From assembly GCA_964463485.1 (NCBI GenBank), contig CAYXDO010000008.1, positions 1 through 64,000 of the forward strand: a stretch of DNA of 64,000 nucleotides. Reading direction: 5' to 3'. The position numbers and the translations under genes were made by a program. Positions 1-8,900 of the stretch are shown in pieces (the first letter of the stretch is position 1; each line of letters opens with the position of its first letter). A model generated the notes under the pieces. The model ran no database searches and was not told the origin of the DNA. It was given only the letters and a program-made list of their open reading frames with translations. Source of the stretch: CAYXDO01 sp964463485 (GTDB lineage: Bacteria > Myxococcota > Kuafuiibacteriia > Kuafuiibacteriales > Kuafuiibacteriaceae).

Positions 1-58
1 CAAAGTCTTGCCAGATCGTGCGCGAACTTTGGGAGAAAGAGATTATTCCATCATCTGT

Positions 59-130
59 GTGCTCTGTGGGCTTCGGCTCTGTGCTCTCTGTGGTTTCTCC
101 CGTGGTCACGAATTTGCGGGGACCTGTACT
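59..130. repeat. Dispersed repeat, copy A
   Basis: About 72 bp that recur at 59215-59287 in the same orientation. The first 41 bases (59-99) match the second copy exactly; a divergent stretch with one 1-nt length difference follows, then the last 15 bases match again. The sequence is built from short CTCTGTG/CTGTGCTC modules. It lies downstream of the class V aminotransferase-like gene, which reads leftward and ends at 192, so it is intergenic here. The left inverted arm found with copy B is not visible before this copy. Function unknown; an intergenic dispersed element is inferred. Confidence 0.8.
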
Positions 131-191
131 TAGCCGGTCCGAATGCCGTTCGGCCGGGGGACCGGGATCCGAACCGGGACGGACCGTCGGA

Positions 192-1943
192 TCAGATGTG
201 GATGAGGACCTCGTGGGTATGCGCGGAGCCCGCCCCCTGCAACTCACTCAGCGCCTCACCCGGCAGCGGAAACCACCTCAGCCCGGAGAAGTCGTCGCGC
301 AGGGTTGGATCTTCGATGCGGACGCCTTTCATCGACTCGATCGAGGTTTCGACGATCCTTCGGGCGTCCTCGAGGTACGCATTCAGCACCCACGCGGGCT
401 CGGTTGCGTGCCTCGACCGATACTCCATCTTGCCGCTACGATAGGTCACGTCCCCGAGTCTCATGACCGGGATGGGTCGGCCGCCAGCGTGACGCCATGC
501 AGCGGTCTCCGGGTCGAACCGATAATGGGGCAGGAGCTTCCAACCATGCTCGGCGACGAAGTGAACGGCTTTTTGAACGAAGTCGAAGACCTCTTCGGAG
601 ATGAAGTAGTTGAAGTTGACCCGTACCCACCCGGGCTTGAGACCCTCCTCGCCGGTCTCGATGGCTTTTTCGAACCGGCACGAGGTCGGCGCGTCGATTC
701 CGAGGAGCCTGTGCCCGTAAGGGCCCGCGCACGAGCACCCGCCGCGAGATTGAATGCCGAAGAGGTCGTTCAACAACGCGACCACGAAGTTGTGGTGCAG
801 GTACCTGTCGTCGTGCAACACCAGGAAGGATACGATGGAGAGTCGCGTCGCCTCGGGGTTGCCGAGGATCCGGAGGCTCGGATTTTTGCGCCAACTCTCG
901 ATGGCTCGGCGCACGAAGCCCTCTTCGCGTTCTCTGATCGTTGCTGCCCCCACCGCTTCCTTGAGTTGGAAGACGAGCCCTGCGCGGATCGACTCGATGA
1001 TCGCCGGCGTCCCGCCTTCTTCGCGATGTTCGATGTCTCGCACGTAGCGGTGGCGGTCCATGCTGACGTACGTGACGGTGCCTCCGCCGGGAACGGCGGG
1101 GACGCGATTTTTAAAAAGCTCGCGCTTGGCGACGAGCACGCCGGGTGTGCCGGGCCCGCCGATGAATTTGTGGGGCGACAGGAAGATGGCGTCTTTGTAG
1201 GCCAGGCGATCGTCGGTCGGGTTCATCTCCACGTCGATGTAGGGCCCAGCGGCGGCGAAGTCCCAGAAAGACAAGGCTCCGTGCCGATGAAGGAGGGTCG
1301 CGATGCCGCGTGTGTCCGATACGATGCCCGTGACGTTCGAGGCCGCCGAGAAGCTCCCGATCTTGAGTCGACGCTCCTTGTACTTTTGCAGCTCGTCTTC
1401 CAAGTGGGACTCGGAGATTTGACCGTCGGAGTCCTCGTCGATGAGTACGAGGTCGCAGATCGACTCGCGCCAAGGCAGGTCGTTCGAGTGATGCTCGTAG
1501 GGTCCTATGAATACGACGGGACGATCTTCGCGCGGGATGTGCGCAGACAATCCATGCCGAGTATCCAGATCGGCGGGAATACGGAGATTCAAAACATCGA
1601 TGAGTCGGTGAATGGCCGCCGTGGCGCCAGACCCGCAGAAGACCAACACGTCTTGCTCGGACGCCCCAACGGATTTCTTGATGATCTCGCGAGCGTCTTC
1701 CCGAAACCTCGTGGTCTGCATGCCGGTGCCGGAGGTCTCCGTGTGAGTATTGGCGTAGAGCGGCATGACTTCGTGACGGATGAAGTCCTCGAGGAAGGTG
1801 AGGGACCGACCGGAGGCCGTGTAGTCCGCGTAGGTGACCCTGCGAGGACCGTAGGGGCCTACGAGGACTTCATCGTCGCCGATGATGGAGGCTCGGATGG
1901 TCTCGACGAGCCGCTCGGTCTCGGCGTGCGGGTCCATTGACAT
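192..1943 (-). CDS. Class V aminotransferase-fold PLP-dependent enzyme (cysteine-desulfurase-like)
   Basis: A 583-residue fold-type I PLP enzyme of the class V aminotransferase / cysteine desulfurase superfamily. The Schiff-base lysine is probably K259 in the motif SPHKFIGG. Upstream are an SGATAAIH phosphate-binding-type segment (about residues 105-112), a histidine-rich EHHSNDLPW segment (about 150-158, typical of SufS/CsdA relatives) and a WDFAAAGPY strand supplying the cofactor aspartate. A GGCSC cysteine cluster lies near residue 400, where desulfurases carry the mobile catalytic cysteine, but persulfide chemistry is not proven. It is longer than SufS (about 400 aa), with roughly 100 extra C-terminal residues. 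ATG start at 1943; no suf/isc genes lie nearby. The fold is secure, the substrate unknown. Confidence 0.88.
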   Translation of the reverse strand: MSMDPHAETERLVETIRASIIGDDEVLVGPYGPRRVTYADYTASGRSLTFLEDFIRHEVMPLYANTHTETSGTGMQTTRFREDAREIIKKSVGASEQDVLVFCGSGATAAIHRLIDVLNLRIPADLDTRHGLSAHIPREDRPVVFIGPYEHHSNDLPWRESICDLVLIDEDSDGQISESHLEDELQKYKERRLKIGSFSAASNVTGIVSDTRGIATLLHRHGALSFWDFAAAGPYIDVEMNPTDDRLAYKDAIFLSPHKFIGGPGTPGVLVAKRELFKNRVPAVPGGGTVTYVSMDRHRYVRDIEHREEGGTPAIIESIRAGLVFQLKEAVGAATIREREEGFVRRAIESWRKNPSLRILGNPEATRLSIVSFLVLHDDRYLHHNFVVALLNDLFGIQSRGGCSCAGPYGHRLLGIDAPTSCRFEKAIETGEEGLKPGWVRVNFNYFISEEVFDFVQKAVHFVAEHGWKLLPHYRFDPETAAWRHAGGRPIPVMRLGDVTYRSGKMEYRSRHATEPAWVLNAYLEDARRIVETSIESMKGVRIEDPTLRDDFSGLRWFPLPGEALSELQGAGSAHTHEVLIHI

Positions 1944-1981
1944 CGGCTCATCAAAGCGCGACGGCTACGACGGAGCAAGAG

Positions 1982-2371
1982 ATGATCGGAAGCTCGGGCA
2001 TTCATCACTTGGCCGTGCTCGTGACCGACCTCGATCGGTCCGAGCGCTTCTACGCTGGGCTTCTCGGGCTGGTGGTTCGTACACGTCACCCGGAGCCCGA
2101 TGGCTCCGTCCGATCCGTCTGGGTCGAGATCGGTGGGGGTGCGTTCTTGGCCATCGAGAGAGCGCGTCCAGGCGCCAGAAAGAGAGCGCCGGAAGGCCCA
2201 GGATGGCACATGTTCGCACTCTCCATTCGGCCCGAAGATCGCCAAGCCTGGCGGTCGAAGCTCCAAGCCGCGGGTCACGCGGTGGTGAGGGAGACGGGCT
2301 ACACGCTCTACGTGGAGGACCCTGACGGAAACCTGGTCGGACTGAGTCACTATCCGCTGCCTGCTCCTTGA
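1982..2371 (+). CDS. VOC-superfamily (glyoxalase/bleomycin-resistance-like) protein
   Basis: A 129-residue single-domain vicinal-oxygen-chelate protein. It opens with the typical first beta-alpha unit (IHHLAVLVTDLDRSERFY, then a GLLGL strand) and ends with YVEDPDGNLVGL, the usual C-terminal strand carrying the metal-ligand position. The histidine in the first strand and the glutamate of YVEDPDG are candidate metal ligands. The ATG at 1982 was chosen because GGAG lies 6-9 nt upstream and the domain starts directly after it; a TTG 45 nt upstream is in frame but would only add a non-conserved tail. It is divergent from the PLP enzyme. Glyoxalase, dioxygenase or binding function cannot be distinguished. 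Confidence 0.85.
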   Translation: MIGSSGIHHLAVLVTDLDRSERFYAGLLGLVVRTRHPEPDGSVRSVWVEIGGGAFLAIERARPGARKRAPEGPGWHMFALSIRPEDRQAWRSKLQAAGHAVVRETGYTLYVEDPDGNLVGLSHYPLPAP

Positions 2372-2764
2372 GGTCTCTCAGGCGCCGCACGAGTCGACGT
2401 TCCCGCCATCATCTCGGACGATTCCGAGTACGCAGTGAGTCTGGGCTCGCTCGCATCAACTCAGGCCATGAGCGTACTCTTCAAGATGACCGAAAGTTGA
2501 AAGCACGAAGAGCATTGGGAAGGCATCCGGAGGTCCAGAAGACACGATTTCAACAATCTCGCGACCTCTCCTCCGTGTTCTTCCTCCGTGCACTCCTGAT
2601 GACCCTAAAAAGTCCTGGTTGCAGTTTCTCGGAACATAACATAGGCGCTCCGAGCAGCTCTGGCGCATTGGGCATCGTGCTCGGAACTCCGAAGCTCGAC
2701 GCGAAGCAAGAGCCCTGACCGGTCGCAATGGATGGCGTTAGACTCCTCCGAGTCGACATCCGCC
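2372..2764. other. Intergenic stretch between convergent genes, no gene recognised
   Basis: About 390 bp separate the VOC gene from the leftward-reading metalloprotease gene. Open frames of 70-115 codons exist on both strands, but they have arginine/serine-rich compositions typical of out-of-frame reading in GC-rich DNA, and no family is recognisable. No convincing terminator with a T-run, no tRNA and no repeat was seen. Confidence 0.5.
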
Positions 2765-3934
2765 TCAATCCAGGATGAGGTCGGGGTGACGCCGCATGAT
2801 TCGAGCTTGCTCGGGCGTGAACTTGCGAAGCCGAGGCTCGACGCCGAGCGGCCTGGAGCCCATGAGCGAGCCACCGGGCGCGGCGAGCGAGCCTGCCGGA
2901 GTGTCCGAGTGAAATAGTCCTAGGTAATGGCCGAGCTCGTGGGCGAAGACAATCCCGAGAGACTCGATATCGACCTCTTGTCCTTCACAACCCAACGAGA
3001 GGAAAACGGCGGAGTCGAGGCCTGATGGTGAGAGTCCGCCCGGTATGCGGCTCGTGAATCCAGGAATCGACGGGCCGTTGGAAGGGTGTAGGCATCGGGC
3101 GGTGATCACGGGCACGTATCTGAGATCTTCATCGCCGAAGTGCAGGCTGAGTGCGTCGAATGCGGTTTGGAGCTCGTCGCGCTGGTCTTCGGCCCACGAG
3201 AGTGGGCCCTGACTTTCGAGGTCTGCGACGTCCGCGAGCGCCAAGTCGACGCCAGCCTCGGCGAAGCGGCTGGCCGCGAAGACCCACGCGGGATCGTCGT
3301 TCGAGCCGAATGCGGAGATCGCGTCCCCCAGGCGGGCGATCTTGACGCGAAGCTTTCCGCGAGACTCGGGTGACTCGAGCTCCTCGGCCACCTCGACAGT
3401 GACTGTGGCGGGGAGCTCAGGTCGTCGGGCGCGGGAGACTGGGATTTGCAGGACACAGTCGAGCAGCTGAATCCTGAGTCGGAGAGTATCGGACTGGGCA
3501 ACAGCGGTCGGCGCGCTCGGCAGGACGAAGGTCCCGTACCCGGGTTGGGAGACGACCGGGTTCGAGCAGCGTTCACAGACTGCGTTGTCGTCCCCTAGCC
3601 TCCAGGGCGCCACCCAAACGGGACCCGATGCGAGCTCGACGGGTTCGAGGCGGACGCAGACCGGAGGATCCACCCGCGCCGGTGTCGCCCGAATGGCGGT
3701 GTATCGACGGAGTGGCTCGATCGGCGCTTCGACCCAGGCGCTCAGGCCAGAGCCATCGATGGGTGCCTCCGTGAGGAGGGTCCAGGGTACCTGGCCAATC
3801 TGGGCGACCGATACCGGTTCCGGAGACTCGGGGCCTGCGCAGGCCCCGAGGATTAGGCCTGTGGATGCGAGGCAGCCTCCGATGTTTGTCAGAAACGGAG
3901 CCTGCAGTCGGCCAAAGCTTCTGCGTATCTTCAT
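2765..3934 (-). CDS. Secreted metzincin-type zinc metalloprotease lipoprotein
   Basis: 389 residues. The N-terminus has a basic start (MKIRRSFGR), a hydrophobic stretch and a lipobox LGAC near residue 31, so it is predicted to be an exported lipoprotein. Near the C-terminus, residues 332-342 read HELGHYLGLFH, the full metzincin HExxHxxGxxH zinc signature. A candidate Met-turn (SLMGS, M358) lies 16 residues further on, which supports an active extracellular peptidase. The 300 residues between are unrecognised; a four-cysteine cluster lies in the first half. The ATG at 3934 is preferred to an in-frame start at 4018 because the latter hides the signal peptide and overlaps the upstream gene. It is the last gene of a cluster with the HEAT-repeat protein and the 941-aa lipoprotein, 56 nt downstream of the former. 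Confidence 0.85.
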   Translation of the reverse strand: MKIRRSFGRLQAPFLTNIGGCLASTGLILGACAGPESPEPVSVAQIGQVPWTLLTEAPIDGSGLSAWVEAPIEPLRRYTAIRATPARVDPPVCVRLEPVELASGPVWVAPWRLGDDNAVCERCSNPVVSQPGYGTFVLPSAPTAVAQSDTLRLRIQLLDCVLQIPVSRARRPELPATVTVEVAEELESPESRGKLRVKIARLGDAISAFGSNDDPAWVFAASRFAEAGVDLALADVADLESQGPLSWAEDQRDELQTAFDALSLHFGDEDLRYVPVITARCLHPSNGPSIPGFTSRIPGGLSPSGLDSAVFLSLGCEGQEVDIESLGIVFAHELGHYLGLFHSDTPAGSLAAPGGSLMGSRPLGVEPRLRKFTPEQARIMRRHPDLILD

Positions 3935-3990
3935 CAGTCCAGATTCGGGACGAGCCTCGAACCCTGGACCCACACAGCTCTCGAGCTCAG

Positions 3991-5883
3991 TCAGTTGGCT
4001 GGCTCTCGTCTTCGCCAACTCGGGGCCAAATACGGCGAAAGCGCCTCGATTTTGGCCAGATCTTTGGAACCTGAGTTGAGCTCGGCCCGAAGCTCCGCCT
4101 CCAGCGCCGACCGTGCCACGGTCTCGCCGTGCTGGGCTGCACCCCCAAGAAAACGAAGCGTCTCGAAGTACTCCCCGCGACCTATCGTACCGCTCTGGAT
4201 TCGGCTGATGGCCTGTTCGGCGATCGGTTTCAGCGAGTCGCTTCGGTTGACCGCACTTCGGATCGCTGCGTCCAAAAGGGCGGTCCGCACAGCTGTGTCT
4301 TCCTCGATCGGATAACGCCGCTCTATTTCGGGTTGAGCGAGCTCAAAGGGCATATTGCGAAGCGATGAAGCCGCCAATTGCCGGAGCTCCCGGTCCGCGT
4401 CCTCGAGGTATGGCAACGCTGCTGGCAGAAGTGATGCGGCGCCGGAGTTGGCCGCAGCGCTGAGCGACGCAACCAACTCATCCTTGGATCTCGAGCTCTC
4501 GAGCCACTTCCTAATCTCTGCCCGAGCCGCGCTCAGCGTTTCTTCATCTCGTCCCATGCTGCTATTCCCAAGAGATCCCAGAACCAAAGCCATGACATTT
4601 CGGTCGTAGGGGTTGGCCGGGTCACGTGCTCTACGAATGACCTCCGGAAGAAACTCGGGTGGGCGCTCGGCGGTCTGGACGAGAGACCAGGCCGCTCGAT
4701 GTTGATCGTGGAGCGAAAAGCCGGGATCCGTCAGCAGCTTCATCATCACCTTTCTCGATTCGGGAGTACCGGACTGCGCCATCGCCAGGATGAGCTCACT
4801 TCGAGCCGCAAATCGGTCGTCCAAAGCCTTCGGATCGCGAAGGAGAGTGAGTGCCTCCTCCAGCGCGGCAGGATTTGCTGCAAAGTAGGCTCGTAGATAT
4901 TCGAGCCGCTCGCTCACGCTCGACTTCGCGTCGTAGAGCTCGGTGAAGTGCGCCAGGACGTCGCGGAACGGTGTCTGACCAAGGCCCGGGATGATCTTGG
5001 GAGGAGGAGTCGCCAATCCTGGAGAGGGAACTGAGAGCACGTGGCCCCAAATCCAACGAGGGTCGTCGACGGGGAATGGAAGTGCAACCGACCGGCCCTG
5101 CCCTCGTGTGGCCTCGAACGTCGTCTGAATACTCGCGACTTCGAAACCCCGGGCTCGAAGCGACAACCGCAGCTCTCCCTGAAGGGAGTCGAACCAGGGA
5201 CCATTTCCGGGCCATACGGTGAGCGAGCTCGAGACGATGTCGAAGGTCTGTTGCGAAAAGCTTCTCACGTATCGAACGCGGCTGGACGCTATGGTGTCTG
5301 CTCCACGAGAGGCTGTTCGTTCTGCCTGGGCATCGAACTCTCCATAGCCATCGAAGCCTGGACTCGACCCGGACGAGTCCGGATAGCTCCACTGGAGTAA
5401 AGTCAGAGCCTGCTGTTGTCGCCTCGAAGCCGCGAGCGAGGCGCCATCTCGCCGGGCAAAATCGAGGATTGCGCACGAAGCAGAGACCCGCATCAAGAAG
5501 GGTTCGCCAACCATGGCGGGAGGCGAAACGGTGTCATCCTCGAGCTGGGCGACGACGACGCTCGAGCCATCGGGATCAACTCCCGCTCCTTCCAGGTCGA
5601 CGCGCCAACGGCGTTCTCTCTCCTTCCTTTGGGGGGGCGAGACCCGTAGCTCCAGTCCTGCCGCGCCCTGAGCCACCCCGAGAAGAGGGGTGAGATCGGC
5701 CTCTCCGACTCCGCTTTCGCGAACTCGGAAGGCCAGAGATTCACCAACTTCGAGCCGGCATCTGGACTTGGGCGGAAAGAGCGCTTGGCCCGGGGCGGAA
5801 AGGACTCGGTAACTTCCGACTGACGCCAAAACCGCCACCGCGAATGCTGAGCTGACGAAAAGACCGGTTCGATGAGAGCTCAT
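3991..5883 (-). CDS. Exported HEAT-repeat protein, possible lipid-transfer/vitellogenin-like layout
   Basis: 630 residues. An N-terminal hydrophobic segment (about residues 8-28) suggests export or membrane anchoring. Residues about 40-300 look beta-rich. Residues about 330-620 are alpha-helical and repetitive: paired amphipathic helices with periodic Leu/Ala and Asp-Pro turns, as in HEAT/armadillo solenoids. A beta-rich N-domain followed by a helical solenoid, with segments such as MALVLGSLGN, recalls the N-terminal region of large lipid-transfer proteins (vitellogenin family); this is an inference from layout only. The ATG at 5883 overlaps the stop of the upstream gene (ATGA), so translation is coupled; a more distal start at 5982 would lie inside that gene. 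No catalytic motif seen. Confidence 0.7.
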   Translation of the reverse strand: MSSHRTGLFVSSAFAVAVLASVGSYRVLSAPGQALFPPKSRCRLEVGESLAFRVRESGVGEADLTPLLGVAQGAAGLELRVSPPQRKERERRWRVDLEGAGVDPDGSSVVVAQLEDDTVSPPAMVGEPFLMRVSASCAILDFARRDGASLAASRRQQQALTLLQWSYPDSSGSSPGFDGYGEFDAQAERTASRGADTIASSRVRYVRSFSQQTFDIVSSSLTVWPGNGPWFDSLQGELRLSLRARGFEVASIQTTFEATRGQGRSVALPFPVDDPRWIWGHVLSVPSPGLATPPPKIIPGLGQTPFRDVLAHFTELYDAKSSVSERLEYLRAYFAANPAALEEALTLLRDPKALDDRFAARSELILAMAQSGTPESRKVMMKLLTDPGFSLHDQHRAAWSLVQTAERPPEFLPEVIRRARDPANPYDRNVMALVLGSLGNSSMGRDEETLSAARAEIRKWLESSRSKDELVASLSAAANSGAASLLPAALPYLEDADRELRQLAASSLRNMPFELAQPEIERRYPIEEDTAVRTALLDAAIRSAVNRSDSLKPIAEQAISRIQSGTIGRGEYFETLRFLGGAAQHGETVARSALEAELRAELNSGSKDLAKIEALSPYLAPSWRRREPAN

Positions 5884-8705
5884 CGAGTGACGTAGTTGAA
5901 GGTCGTGGACTCTGGGTTGATGACGTTGGACACGAGCGAGAATCCATTCCAACCATAGCCGTCGGACCACCAACGGATGCACAAGGCATTGAGCGCTCCA
6001 CCGACCGAGCCTGAAAGTGTGCGCACGTCGTTGACGGTCTTGGATTTCAGTAACCCCGACACGACCTTTCGACTCGGAAAATAGGACACGCGAAGCTCGT
6101 TTGTCTCGAGGACGCCGATGTTGATTAGGTCCAACTGCAGGGTCAATCGGAAGTTATTGCAATCGGACTCACTTCCGATTGCCGCAGTGAGCCCAACTCC
6201 CACCGAGATCTTTGGGCGGGCCACCATGGTCATCGTGACCGAATCGCTGGTACCTGAAGATGGAATGGTGCAGTAAGCGCCGCCGGCTCGGGTGCTGTCG
6301 TTCGCAGGTACGAGAAAGCCGGACTGGTTGAACTTCGATGATAGGTTAGGCCATGTGCTCACGAGGCCCGAGAACGGGAAGGGACGTGGGTATTGGAGTC
6401 GAGGACCTACATTTGGAATATTGGAAGCGGATCCGCCTTGCCATGGAGCCGGTGAGTTGAAATTTCCGCAAAAGACTCGGCGATTGCTCCACGAACCCGG
6501 TGAAGTTGCAGGGAACGGGTCCGAGAAGCCAGGGCAACCGGGTTCGCCGTTTCCAAAGTGGTGCCCGAACCAGGCATCGGTGATTCCGGATGGGCCGGCA
6601 ACCGCGGCGACCTGGGTCGTCACCTGAGTTGCGTTCAAGGCCGGCGTGGTCGAGCTGGCGAGATCCTGGAAAGTCGTCAGTGCACCGCCGAGCGCGAGGC
6701 ACTCGTTCGTGGCCTCAGCCAAAGTTCTGGGCGTGTCGAATCCGACCAGGACATTGCAGGTAGATGCGGCAGGTCTCGATGAAACCACCCGATTCGCGGT
6801 CGCGCAGGGATTTGGCGTCGCCAGCGCATTCACCGTCTTGCTCAGCTCGGCTTGGGCCGCGTCGAGGCCAAACGAGCCAGTGACAAACAGGCCTGCCTCG
6901 ACGAAGGGATCGTCTTCCGGGGCCGAGACATAATAAGGCGCGGGAAGATAGACATTAACCGCAAAATCGAGAGTCGGAGAATAGATCGGGTTGACCGGAG
7001 TGATCAAGGCCATGGCGTTTTCGATTTTGATGCCATCGTAAGTCCTTTGAACGCCGACCGAGTCCATCGCCCACGGAAAGGACGTAAACGGCAGCAAGTT
7101 CTGGCCGAAGAGCAACTTCCGCACGCCAAAACTGTCGATGGCGGTTAGCCCGTTTTGTGTTCTATAGTCGAATTGGTTCATCGCCACCGAAATGAAAGGA
7201 ATGTTCCAAGGACCCATGAGCGGAGAAAAATCTATCCCCACTCCCAAACTCATCCGAGCTGCCAGAAAAGCCGATCCGTCCGCACTCATATCATGGGTCG
7301 CCCCAAAGACGTTCTCCGAGGAGAGGCCACTCGAGATCCCGGCTACCTGGTCGTAGAAGAGAACAGGACCGACGAAGCCACTGGAAGCCAACGGGTACGT
7401 GGTCCGCTTGAGCTCGACGATACCAGGACTTGCGAACCCCGCCGCCGATTGCGTGCTGGTGTTGGCAAGGCTGCTCGCATCGTCAGGCGTTCGCAGCTTG
7501 CGCACGATGACGATCGGGACGGAGCCGCAGTTGTTTCCTTCTGCGTTCGGTTCCTCGTCGAATTGAGGTTTGACACAGGCTCGGACTTCGAATTCGAGAA
7601 CGTTTTTCCAGGCGCCGACGACCATCGCCGCCATGGCTTCTTTACGTACGAACAGCGGAGAGCCTTTGGTGACCTCAGTGGGACCGACGAGCTTTCCGAG
7701 ATAGTCTGTCAGAAGCTCTTCGACCGTTGGCTCGTCACCCGCACGCCCCTCCGACTGGAGCTCGGTATAGAGCGGCAGCCACTCCCGCGCTTCGGGAGCC
7801 GTGGACTCGAAACCGATACCTCCGGCCAAAGGGCGAATATCATAAGAGAGCTCGAGATCACCCTCCTGGATTTCTTCGTCGGCTCGCATGCCGTACACGA
7901 GGAGGCTCGCGTCGGCCGAAAAGTTGGGAAGTGTAGATCTCGGGCTCACCGCAGCGGGAATGCCATCAGGATGTGCCTCGGGGGGGTCATCCGGAAAAAG
8001 AGCCTGCAATTCGGCGGCAGTGAGCCCCGGCCGATCCCCGGCCGGGATCTCGAGCACTGCCGCCGCCTTGCTCAGCGACAGCGCCACCAGATCGACATCA
8101 CGACCGGCTGAGGCCAAGACCGCGACCTTGGCTTCGATCGAAGATTCGAGTCGAGAGAGCCTCGCGAGGTCGAGGGGGTCCTTGAGGGCCGAGGTATCGA
8201 CGTCTGCTCGGCCTTCGAGCTCGACCGCTTGAAACGGATCGAAGCTGATAGCGAGCGTGGCTTCGCCGCCGACGAGAGCCTCGCAAGAAGGCTGCAGCAG
8301 GAACACCTTGGTGAACGAGTGCGACGTCGCTTCCTCGGCCTTGGAGTTCTCGAGGATCTGGGATCCCAGAACACATCCTTGCGAGCCATCCGTGCTGAAC
8401 AGGGAAACCAGAGCATACGCGTGGAAGCTCTGAGCTCGCACTTCGAGCTCGTACGAGACCTCGATCGGGTGGAGCAGAGAGGCCGCCGAGACATTCGCCG
8501 CCAACCGCTTGAGCACGACACTCTGTGCCTTGGGACGAACGGTCACTGGCCCTGAAGGAGGAGGCGCCGTGCAGAATCCGTCCGCCTCGGTCGTGCCCGG
8601 CCCGCACTCCAGCGAGCCACAAGATGTGCTGAAGAGGATCGCTCCAGAGGCAACGGCGTTTTTGATCTGGGACAAATTCACGCGCGCACGCTGCGCTAGA
8701 TTCAC
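5880..8705 (-). CDS. Large secreted lipoprotein of unknown function
   Basis: 941 residues, first gene of the leftward three-gene cluster. A hydrophobic stretch ends in STSC at about residue 29, a weak lipobox, followed by CGPGTTEADGFC, a Cys-Gly-Pro-Gly-Thr...Gly-x-Cys pattern common at the N-termini of myxobacterial lipoproteins. The rest is long, beta-rich and low in lysine. Around residues 660-740 a segment (TLAEATNECLALGGALTTF, then WFGHHF) faintly resembles the first half of a C-type lectin fold; treat that as a hint. GTG start at 8705; a second in-frame GTG at 8681 would also leave the signal peptide intact. Its stop overlaps the start of the HEAT-repeat gene by 4 nt. No known family recognised. 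Confidence 0.75.
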   Translation of the reverse strand: MNLAQRARVNLSQIKNAVASGAILFSTSCGSLECGPGTTEADGFCTAPPPSGPVTVRPKAQSVVLKRLAANVSAASLLHPIEVSYELEVRAQSFHAYALVSLFSTDGSQGCVLGSQILENSKAEEATSHSFTKVFLLQPSCEALVGGEATLAISFDPFQAVELEGRADVDTSALKDPLDLARLSRLESSIEAKVAVLASAGRDVDLVALSLSKAAAVLEIPAGDRPGLTAAELQALFPDDPPEAHPDGIPAAVSPRSTLPNFSADASLLVYGMRADEEIQEGDLELSYDIRPLAGGIGFESTAPEAREWLPLYTELQSEGRAGDEPTVEELLTDYLGKLVGPTEVTKGSPLFVRKEAMAAMVVGAWKNVLEFEVRACVKPQFDEEPNAEGNNCGSVPIVIVRKLRTPDDASSLANTSTQSAAGFASPGIVELKRTTYPLASSGFVGPVLFYDQVAGISSGLSSENVFGATHDMSADGSAFLAARMSLGVGIDFSPLMGPWNIPFISVAMNQFDYRTQNGLTAIDSFGVRKLLFGQNLLPFTSFPWAMDSVGVQRTYDGIKIENAMALITPVNPIYSPTLDFAVNVYLPAPYYVSAPEDDPFVEAGLFVTGSFGLDAAQAELSKTVNALATPNPCATANRVVSSRPAASTCNVLVGFDTPRTLAEATNECLALGGALTTFQDLASSTTPALNATQVTTQVAAVAGPSGITDAWFGHHFGNGEPGCPGFSDPFPATSPGSWSNRRVFCGNFNSPAPWQGGSASNIPNVGPRLQYPRPFPFSGLVSTWPNLSSKFNQSGFLVPANDSTRAGGAYCTIPSSGTSDSVTMTMVARPKISVGVGLTAAIGSESDCNNFRLTLQLDLINIGVLETNELRVSYFPSRKVVSGLLKSKTVNDVRTLSGSVGGALNALCIRWWSDGYGWNGFSLVSNVINPESTTFNYVTR

Positions 8706-8900
8706 AACGTTTACAAGTTTTTCTTGAAACCGATTTGGGCTATCGTTTGCCCACCGTCCAGTACACCCTGCTTGGCCCGTTCTACGGGACGCTCGACCTA
8801 TCCGCGAGACTCGTCTCGGGTCCAGCTGCCGAAGCTTGTCGAGGGGCCCTGCAAACCAGCCGCTTGTGGAGCAGCTCGTTCGACGCTCAAATCGTCCGTC

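Noticed and set aside
134..186. T-arm-like or hairpin sequence (CCGGGATCCGAACCGGG with outer CGGTCC/GGACCG)
   Set aside because: No tRNA can be built around it. As a terminator for the PLP gene it is possible, but pairing has gaps and there is no T-run.
18..1940. Long open frame opposite the class V aminotransferase-like gene
   Set aside because: The opposite strand encodes a recognisable PLP enzyme with intact motifs. The plus-strand frame has Arg/Asp/Val-rich noise composition, and it starts inside the repeat region.
2368..2768. Small genes between the VOC and metalloprotease genes
   Set aside because: Frames on both strands have noise-like composition and no start signal or known family.
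6600..6780. C-type lectin domain in the 941-aa lipoprotein
   Set aside because: Only a partial resemblance over about 80 residues, with no full set of cysteines or calcium ligands; kept as a remark, not as a domain call.
8706..8900. TTGAAA and TATCGT hexamers between divergent lipoprotein and tex genes
   Set aside because: Spacing of 11 nt is too short for a sigma-70 promoter, and no alternative pair stood out.
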